DNA of 26,705 nucleotides from Actinomycetes bacterium (GTDB taxonomy: Bacteria > Actinomycetota > Coriobacteriia > Anaerosomatales > Anaerosomataceae), in the NCBI GenBank assembly GCA_022839745.1, contig JALHJB010000025.1, positions 1 through 26,705 on the forward strand. The letters run 5' to 3'. The notes below the pieces were generated by a model. That model was not told where the DNA came from. It saw only the letters and a program-made list of their open reading frames with translations, and did no database searches. Of the stretch, positions 21,022 through 26,705 are shown piece after piece (the stretch's first letter is position 1; each line of letters opens with the position of its first letter). The position numbers and the translations under genes were made by a program.

Positions 21022-22176
21022 ATGGTCACGTCGAGCACAGCCGATTTCGAGTTCCCCGTCGGCTACCGCCGATTCCACCCAAAGCAGCTCTACAACTTCC
21101 AACTGAACCGCTGGTACTCCCTTGGCTACCTGTCTCTTGAGGCCATGACCGCTGCCGGGCGAAGTATCAAGGACTTCCCGTCCTGGAGGTCCGAGATGCG
21201 GGCTCTCGGGCACTCCGCTCTGGACTCGGGTTCTCTCATGCAGGCCGCCTTCTTCTATCGTGCGGCTGAGTTCTACACCATCGACCAACAGGAGCGCGAG
21301 GCCCTCTCGACCCGGTTCGCCCAGCTGTTCTACGAGTCACTGCCGCCCGATGCGGCTGAGAAGCACGAAGTCCCGCTGGATGGTTCCAGGATGCATGCCA
21401 TCAGGGTTCCGGCCGCTTCGAGCCAACCGGCGCGCGGAACGATCGTGCTTCACGGCGGCTTCGACTCGTTCATCGAGGAGTTCTACTCGCTGATGCGGTA
21501 TCTGGCTGGCGCGGGCTATGACGTGATCGGGTTCGACGGGCCCGGCCAGGGAACGACGCGTCGCAGTCATGGGCTTCTCTTCGACTATCGTTGGGAGACC
21601 CCCATGGGCGCCATCCTGGACCATTTCGGTCTCGACGATGTCACGCTCATCGGCCTGTCGCTCGGTGGTTGGCTGGCTCTGCGGGCAGCTGCGTTCGAGA
21701 AGCGCATACGCCGAGTCATCCCGAACGGCCATGCCTACGATCAGTACAAGATACCGTCGGCGTTGGCCCAGAATCTGATGACGTTCTTCAACGGCAGATT
21801 CAAGGAGTCCTCGAACCGCATCGTTGAGAAGAACATCAAGAAGGGTGGGATGGAGGGCTGGCAGATGAGCAACCTGATGTACATCACGGGAATCGAGCCG
21901 CCCATGACTGCATTCGACTACGCGATGCAGATGAACGAGGAGAACCTGCACTGCGAATTGGTCGACCAGGATGTACTCCTGATGACGAGCAGGAACGATC
22001 ACTTCGTGCCCTACAAGTTGCATGACCGTCAGGTGGAACTCCTCGGCGGGGCGCGCAGTCTGACCGATCGCGTGTTCGTTGAGTCCGAGTCGGCGCAGAA
22101 CCACTGCCAGATCGGCAACATCGGGCTCGCGCTTCGAACCATGGATGGGTGGATTCAGAAGACCGCCGGGTCGTAG
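21022..22176 (+). CDS. Alpha/beta hydrolase
   Basis: A 384-residue hydrolase of the group with an N-terminal helical region (about 1-130) before the catalytic fold. Motifs: VLHGGFDSFIEEFY (oxyanion region), YDVIGFDGPGQG, nucleophile elbow LIGLSLGGWLAL with Ser, an Asp in LLMTSRNDHFVPYK, and a His in SAQNHCQIGNIG as the third triad member. This arrangement is seen in dipeptidyl-peptidase-like and 2,6-dihydropseudooxynicotine hydrolase-like proteins; the true substrate is unknown. ATG 21022 has GGGAGG 6 nt upstream, while the longer in-frame ORF that starts at 20833 overlaps the regulator gene. No signal peptide, so cytoplasmic. Confidence 0.85.
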   Translation: MVTSSTADFEFPVGYRRFHPKQLYNFQLNRWYSLGYLSLEAMTAAGRSIKDFPSWRSEMRALGHSALDSGSLMQAAFFYRAAEFYTIDQQEREALSTRFAQLFYESLPPDAAEKHEVPLDGSRMHAIRVPAASSQPARGTIVLHGGFDSFIEEFYSLMRYLAGAGYDVIGFDGPGQGTTRRSHGLLFDYRWETPMGAILDHFGLDDVTLIGLSLGGWLALRAAAFEKRIRRVIPNGHAYDQYKIPSALAQNLMTFFNGRFKESSNRIVEKNIKKGGMEGWQMSNLMYITGIEPPMTAFDYAMQMNEENLHCELVDQDVLLMTSRNDHFVPYKLHDRQVELLGGARSLTDRVFVESESAQNHCQIGNIGLALRTMDGWIQKTAGS

Positions 22177-22223
22177 CGTCGGCGCCATGCCATCCTGAAC
22201 TGAGAAGCCCCGAATCTGACAGT

Positions 22224-22393
22224 GGCACTCATCTGGGACTGCGCCCCGGATTTGTCGCCCGATTTGTCGCCCGATTTGTCGCCCAAATACATGGTACTTG
22301 TTGGTACTCGTTGGGACCTATTGGGACTCACCGCAGCTCTTGAGTACCAACGAGTCCCAACGAGTCCCAATAGTCACAAGCACAATCAGGATT
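22224..22393 (+). repeat. Composite repeat copy C, left part
   Basis: It holds three tandem GATTTGTCGCCC 12-mers (22249-22284), one more than copies A and B, then the decamer-phased inverted repeat up to CACAATCAGGATT at 22393. There it stops at the IS481-type element. Its upstream flank (GGCACTCA...GCGCCCCGGATTTG) matches copy A from 854. It continues at 23389. The gap from 22177 otherwise shows no gene. Confidence 0.65.
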
Positions 22394-23388
22394 TGTGAGG
22401 GCCCCAACCTCGGTTGACGCGTGTCACGACGCCATCTTCTCACGAAGCACCTCGTAGGGTGTCTTTCCTCCGAGACCCCCATGCGGTCGGTGCACGTTGT
22501 AGAACTCCTCCCAGACGACGAGCTTCTTCCTGAGATCGACGTCGTCGGTGTAGTCGAGCAGCTGGTAGAACTCGAGCTTGTCGGTCAGATGCGAGCGTTC
22601 GACCTTGCCGTTGAGGTTGGGGCTCGCCGGCTTGATGTAGACGTGCCGGATACCGCGGTCCTCCACGTGCCAGTGGAATCGGACCTGGAACTCGTGACCG
22701 TTGTCCGTGCGGATCGTGTGGATGCGGAAGGGGAAGCGTTCGATCACGTGGTCGATGAACTCGATCGCACTGGCCTGGGTGTGCTTGTCGTAGATCTGGA
22801 GTGCCCGGATGCGCGTCGCATCGTCGATCGCTGTGTACTGGAAGCGTCTGATCTTCCGCCCGCCGGGGTCCACGAAGTCGAGGAACTTCACATCCACCTG
22901 GACATGGTGTCCGGGCACCTGCTTCTCGTAGCGGATCACACTGGGCATCGAGCGCTGACGGCAGTTGGCGGGCAGACGGTTGATCCCGTTTCTCACGAGC
23001 ACGTTGTGGACCCCGTGCGGCGAGATCGAGATGTCGTGATAGCGGCCGAGGTACCAGGCGATCCGATGTGGGCCGAAGTGGTACTTGAGGCGTAGGTGAA
23101 TGATCTTGTCCTCGATCGGCTTCGGAGTACGGAGTTTGTGGTTCTCAGGGCAGGGTCTGCTGTCGACGAGCCCCGCTTCTCCTTCGCGCTCGAAGGCGTG
23201 CAGCCAGTTGTAGTAGCACTGACGTGAGATCCCGAAGTAGCGGCAGGCCTTGGCGATGTTGCCGCATTCCCGCGCGTACTCGAGAACCTTGAGCTTGCGT
23301 TTGATGTCCCGCTGCGCCTGTGTCATGTCTGACCTCCCATCGACGATTGGACTATGCCCATTCGTCAAGCGAAGTCGGGAATCTCAAA
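22394..23388 (-). mobile_element. Intact IS481-family insertion sequence, 995 bp
   Basis: Both ends are visible. The left terminus begins TGTGAGGGCCCC and the right terminus, read inward, begins TTTGAGATTCCC. Over the first 30 bases the two ends match at 21 positions, including TTGACG. ATT flanks both sides (22391-22393 and 23389-23391), and removing the element rejoins the repeat sequence GGATT-CGAATTCCC seen in copies A and B. A single transposase gene fills the element. Confidence 0.8.
22424..23326 (-). CDS. IS481-family transposase
   Basis: A 300-residue transposase. The N-terminal helix-turn-helix (KLKVLEYARECGNIAKACRYFGISRQCYYNWLHAF) binds the ends. The rve-type catalytic core follows, with GHHVQVDVKFLD (first Asp), TIRTDNGHEFQ (second Asp), SPNLNGKVERSHLTDKLEFY (Glu) and VHRPHGGLGGKTPYEVL. 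ATG 23326 follows GGGAGG. Reading frame and DDE residues are intact, so it may be active. Confidence 0.92.
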   Translation of the reverse strand: MTQAQRDIKRKLKVLEYARECGNIAKACRYFGISRQCYYNWLHAFEREGEAGLVDSRPCPENHKLRTPKPIEDKIIHLRLKYHFGPHRIAWYLGRYHDISISPHGVHNVLVRNGINRLPANCRQRSMPSVIRYEKQVPGHHVQVDVKFLDFVDPGGRKIRRFQYTAIDDATRIRALQIYDKHTQASAIEFIDHVIERFPFRIHTIRTDNGHEFQVRFHWHVEDRGIRHVYIKPASPNLNGKVERSHLTDKLEFYQLLDYTDDVDLRKKLVVWEEFYNVHRPHGGLGGKTPYEVLREKMAS

Positions 23389-23606
23389 ATTCGAATTCCC
23401 TTGGGGGCACCATTTGTTCGCAGGTCAGAGGCCTGAGTAGCCCGATTTCGAGTGCGAAATCGGGCTACAAATGTCTTCCGGCTGAAAGCGGGCGCCGGGT
23501 AAAGGCGCAGCTCAGAGTGGGTGTAGATGCGTTCATGCGGCCCAATAGCATTCCCTGTTGCTCGGAATCGGCGTTCGGCTGAGTTGTTGCCCGATTTGTT
23601 GCCCAA
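23389..23606 (+). repeat. Composite repeat copy C, right part
   Basis: Continuation of copy C after the IS. The tRNA-3'-like core (23389-23412), CGCAGGTCAGAGGCCTGAG, the 32-nt hairpin (23437-23468), the CAGCTCAGAG motif, AATAGCATTCCCTGTTGCTC, and finally two GTTGCCC-type 12-mers (TTGTTGCCCGATTTGTTGCCC region, about 23584-23604). The 12-mers at both outer edges of the composite echo those of copy A. No gene seen in 23607-23695. Confidence 0.6.
23437..23468. repeat. 32-nt perfect-stem hairpin in copy C
   Basis: A 14-bp perfect inverted repeat (GTAGCCCGATTTCG / CGAAATCGGGCTAC) with loop AGTG. It is the counterpart of 19922-19953 with one more base pair. Stem conservation between diverged copies suggests selection or recent common origin; no terminator T-run follows. 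Confidence 0.7.
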
Positions 23607-23695
23607 AGTGAGTTGGCATAAAGGTGGACACAGTTGCCGACAAGTGCGGTAACTCTTATGCCACGCGGGCCATCACGCCGGCGCTGAAACGCCTC

Positions 23696-24106
23696 CTATT
23701 CGGAGGCGGATCCAGCGAGATCGTAGACGGCACTCAGCAACAACCGCACGTCTTGCAACGTCATCCCGATGACCCCGAAGACCCTGGGCTCGGCACCGTC
23801 GTGCAACGCCCGCGCCACGAATGCCTTCAGGTCGCCGCCGATAGCATCCGGCAGTGCGATCCGTGCTCCCGGCGATATGAGCTGGCTCAGGCGAATGATG
23901 TCGTTGCGGTGCTTCTTGATGTCGCCACTGGAGACGTCCTCTCCGCGCTCGTGCCGCTCGGTCAGGTCGATCCACGCGCGCGCCTTCAGTGGCACGGTGT
24001 ACTCTGGCGCGAGCACGGACAATCCGCCATCCGCCCGGGTGCCCTCTTGGACGAAGTCGCAGTAATCGTCATCGAGCAGGATTGCCGAGAGGGTTGCTGA
24101 CTTCAC
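23696..24106 (-). pseudogene. C-terminal fragment of a nucleotidyltransferase-type (AbiEii-like/DUF1814-like) protein
   Basis: A 136-residue frame starting at GTG 24106. It reads SAILLDDDYCDFVQEG, then VLAPEYTVPLKARAWIDLTERHERGEDVSSGDIKKHRNDIIRLSQLI. This pattern (KARAWLDL...KDIKKHKNDI) is what the C-terminal half of AbiEii-like nucleotidyltransferase proteins looks like. The frame is open only about 15 codons further upstream (GTYVKSATLSAILL), then meets TGA. The N-terminal nucleotidyltransferase core is therefore missing, and this is likely a decayed gene. It is on the opposite strand from the truncated toxin at 1987 and of a different subtype, so the two are not halves of one gene. The family assignment is moderate. 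Confidence 0.5.
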
Positions 24107-24292
24107 GTATGTGCCGACGGCGGCCGGCTGCTCGAGCGGTCTCTGGAGGACTCAGCCCTTAGCAAGCAGGAAGTCCGTCGGGAATCTTGACTAACTTGTC
24201 AAGGAGCCTGACGATACTCCGAAGGCCTCTTGCAGGCCACAATTGCTCGGCTGAGGAGCACGCGGGAATCGCGGCATAGAGGGGGATCATTC

Positions 24293-26705
24293 TTGGAGAC
24301 CGAGCAGGACATCCGCACGTTGACTGGGCTCTCGGAAGACGAGGCTGCCCGGCGCCTCGACTCCGAGGGCCCCAACGAGATCGCCTCGGCGAAGCCACGT
24401 AGCTTCTTCCGCATAGCATGGGAAGTGATCAAGGAGCCCATGCTGTTGCTGCTCGTTGCGGCAGGCACGGTCAACCTCCTCATCAGCTTGCAGGAACCCG
24501 AGCGCATCAGAGAGGCGCTCCTGTTGTTCGTCTTCGTATTCGTGGTCATTGGCATCACGCTGTATCAGGAACGAAGGACCGAGCGAGCATTGGAGGCTCT
24601 GCGAGACCTCTCGAGTCCGCGCGCGCTCGTCGTTCGCGACGGCGCGCAGAGGCGCATCGCCGGACGTGACGTGGTCCGAGGCGATTTGATCTTGCTTGTC
24701 GAGGGGGACCGTGTCCCCGCCGATGCGATCATGCTTGAGTGTTCGAACCTCAGCGTCGACGAGTCACTGCTAACTGGGGAGTCGGTGCCGGTCCGCAAGG
24801 CCGGATGCAGGCCTGACGAGCCGCGCGTGCTGGGAGCGCCGGGCGGCGACGGGACCGTGTGGGTCTTCTCGGGCACGCTCGTGGTCAAGGGCCAGGGCAT
24901 GGCCGAGGTGCTCGCCATCGGCGGCGCCACGGAGCTGGGCAAGATCGGCTCGGCACTCAAGTCGCTCGAGCCTGAGCGGAGCCTGTTGCAGCGCGACGTG
25001 AGCAAGCTCGTGCGAAACCTCGCGATCCTGGGGATCTCGCTCGCGGTGATCGTCGTGATCATCTACGGGCTGACGCGCGGCAACTGGCTCGAAGGCGTGC
25101 TCGCCGGCATCACGCTGGCGATGGCCATGCTGCCCGAGGAGTTCCCGGTCGTGCTGACGGTATTTCTCGCTCTCGGCGCATGGCGAATCTCAAAGAGCGG
25201 CGTGTTGACTCGGCGCATGCCGGCGATAGAGACGCTCGGCGCCGCCACCGTCCTGTGTTCGGACAAGACGGGCACCATCACGCAGAACCGCATGACGGTC
25301 AAGGAGCTCGGCACGGCCAGCGGACGGTTCCGCGTCGACGGACAACCGCTCACCGAGGAGTTCCACGAGATCATCGAGTATGCGGTCCTCGCCTCGCCGA
25401 TCGACCCGTTCGACCCGATGGACACGGCATTCAAGGTGCTAGGCGAGCGGTTCCTCGCTGACACCGAGCACATCCACGCCGACTGGACTCTCGTGCGCGA
25501 GTACCCGCTCTCGGAGCATCTGCTTGCGCTGAGCCACGTGTGGCGCTCGCCGGCGGGCGGCAACTACGTGATCGCAGCCAAGGGGGCGCCCGAGGCCGTT
25601 GCCGACCTGTGCCATATGACCCCGGATGAGGTCAAGGCGGTCGTGGCCGACGTGTCTCGTATGGCCGGCGAGGGGCTGCGGGTGCTGGGCGTCGCACGTG
25701 CCAGGTTCCAGATGGTGGGCGATCTGCCGGAGGTCCAGCACGATTTCGCGTTCGAGTTCATCGGACTCGTCGGCCTGGAAGACCCGATTCGCGAGGACGT
25801 CCCCGACGCGGTCGCACAAGCGCGGGCCGCGGGCATCCGCGTCGTGATGATCACCGGCGACTATCCGGGAACGGCCCGCAGTATCGCCGAGCAGGCCGGG
25901 CTCGACACCGAGACCCACATCCTGACTGGCCCCGATCTCGAGGCGCTGGACGACGCTGCACTTGCCGCGCGAATCGACGACATCGACGTGTTCGCCCGAG
26001 TCGTCCCCGAGCAAAAGCTGCGAATCGTCCGCGCGTTGAAGGCTCGGGGTGAGGTCGTCGCTATGACGGGCGATGGCGTGAATGACGCGCCTGCGCTCAA
26101 AGCCTCCGACATCGGCATCGCCATGGGCCAGCGAGGCACCGACGTTGCGCGCGAGGCCGCCGCACTCGTGCTCACCGACGACGCGTTCTCCTCCATCGTC
26201 AGAGCCGTGAGAATGGGTCGCCGGATCTACGACAACCTCAAGAAGGCCATGGCATACATTCTCGCGGTGCACGTGCCGATCGCCGGCATGTCACTTCTTC
26301 CGGTGCTTGTGCCCAGACTCTTCGGCGTGGAGATGCCGCTGGTGCTCATGCCGGTGCAGATCGCGTTCCTTGAGCTCATCATCGACCCGGCCTGCTCAGT
26401 GGTATTCGAAGCGGAAGCCGAGGAGCAGGGCATCATGGACCGCCCGCCTCGCGGCATCGACGATCCGATGTTCAGCCGGCGGATGATCAGCGTGAGCCTC
26501 ATACAAGGCGTGTTCGTGTTGGCCGCGGTCCTGAGCGTGTATCTGTGGGCGGTCTTCACAGGGCATCCAGCCGGGGACGTGCGTGCCATCACGTTTGTCA
26601 CGCTCGTGGTCGGCAACCTCTCGCTTATCTTCGTGAACCGATCCTGGACTCACACGATCGTGGGCGGTCTCATGAGCAAGAACCCAGCGCTCTGGTGGGT
26701 GACGG
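24293..26705 (+). CDS. Cation-translocating P-type ATPase, 3' end outside window
   Basis: At least 804 residues of a P-type II-like ATPase. The N-terminus LSEDEAARRLDSEGPNEIAS is the cation-ATPase N-terminal domain; two early membrane helices (MLLLLVAAGTVNLLI and ALLLFVFVFVVIGIT) follow. The actuator loop has SVDESLLTGESVPV. The M4 segment reads MLPEEFPVVLTVFLALGAWRIS, where calcium pumps usually have PEGLP. The phosphorylation motif is CSDKTGTITQNRM. ITGDYPGTA and AMTGDGVNDAPALKASDIGIAMG form the hinge region. The start TTG 24293 has AGAGGGGG 7 nt upstream and fits the family N-terminus. Cation specificity is not deducible; there are no N-terminal CxxC metal domains, so it is not a classic heavy-metal CPx pump. 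The 24107-24292 gap shows no gene. Confidence 0.88.
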   Translation, partial: METEQDIRTLTGLSEDEAARRLDSEGPNEIASAKPRSFFRIAWEVIKEPMLLLLVAAGTVNLLISLQEPERIREALLLFVFVFVVIGITLYQERRTERALEALRDLSSPRALVVRDGAQRRIAGRDVVRGDLILLVEGDRVPADAIMLECSNLSVDESLLTGESVPVRKAGCRPDEPRVLGAPGGDGTVWVFSGTLVVKGQGMAEVLAIGGATELGKIGSALKSLEPERSLLQRDVSKLVRNLAILGISLAVIVVIIYGLTRGNWLEGVLAGITLAMAMLPEEFPVVLTVFLALGAWRISKSGVLTRRMPAIETLGAATVLCSDKTGTITQNRMTVKELGTASGRFRVDGQPLTEEFHEIIEYAVLASPIDPFDPMDTAFKVLGERFLADTEHIHADWTLVREYPLSEHLLALSHVWRSPAGGNYVIAAKGAPEAVADLCHMTPDEVKAVVADVSRMAGEGLRVLGVARARFQMVGDLPEVQHDFAFEFIGLVGLEDPIREDVPDAVAQARAAGIRVVMITGDYPGTARSIAEQAGLDTETHILTGPDLEALDDAALAARIDDIDVFARVVPEQKLRIVRALKARGEVVAMTGDGVNDAPALKASDIGIAMGQRGTDVAREAAALVLTDDAFSSIVRAVRMGRRIYDNLKKAMAYILAVHVPIAGMSLLPVLVPRLFGVEMPLVLMPVQIAFLELIIDPACSVVFEAEAEEQGIMDRPPRGIDDPMFSRRMISVSLIQGVFVLAAVLSVYLWAVFTGHPAGDVRAITFVTLVVGNLSLIFVNRSWTHTIVGGLMSKNPALWWVT

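Overview
The window is high-GC, uses many GTG and some TTG starts, and carries strictly anaerobic enzymes: 2-hydroxyacyl-CoA dehydratase-type Fe-S reductases with BadF/HgdC-type activases, a corrinoid methyltransferase, and a ferredoxin-thioredoxin reductase-like protein. I infer an anaerobic Actinomycetota, possibly Coriobacteriia-like. No rRNA or other taxonomic marker is present to prove this.

Layout. 1-850: the 5' part of an IS256-type element. 854-1110: copy A of a composite repeat that includes a tRNA 3'-end-like segment. 1181-3118: a damaged AbiE toxin-antitoxin pair, a lipoprotein and a 3' remnant of pheA. 3217-17310: a long, tightly packed plus-strand cluster. Its order is double-cubane reductase, activase, thioredoxin-like protein, CSCG permease, Cys-Cys-COOH lipoprotein, two binding proteins, ABC permease and ATPase, MerB-like lyase with an in-frame TGA, fused activase-dehydratase, dehydratase-like subunit, hgcA, hgcB, IscU-like protein, DsrE-like protein and a second thioredoxin-like protein. 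17270-19558: a convergent second double-cubane reductase, an activase remnant, a YedF-like DsrE protein and an FTR-like protein. 19741-20049: repeat copy B. 20145-22176: an AraC-type regulator and an alpha/beta hydrolase. 22224-23606: repeat copy C, split by an intact IS481-family element. 23696-24106: a fragment of a nucleotidyltransferase-type protein. 24293 to the end: a P-type cation ATPase running off the window.

How the genes work together. From 5261 to 11420 the genes match what I remember of the SAO (selenocysteine-assisted organometal) system: SaoT, SaoE, SaoC, SaoB, SaoP, SaoA and SaoL, with a SaoD-like gene at 16647. The MerB-like SaoL gene reads through an in-frame TGA at 11280-11282. 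After it, MerB-like C-terminal sequence continues for 45 codons, and a bacterial SECIS-like hairpin sits 18 nt downstream, so SaoL is very probably a selenoprotein. The same cluster encodes HgcA and HgcB, the mercury-methylation pair. Methylation and C-metal bond cleavage are therefore encoded side by side. Two activases and four dehydratase-family proteins could supply ATP-driven low-potential electrons, for example to the HgcA corrinoid; this is inference. The YedF-like protein fits selenium metabolism.

The whole block lies between two direct copies of a repeat with a tRNA-3'-end-like core about 18.9 kb apart, so it may be a mobile or formerly mobile island.
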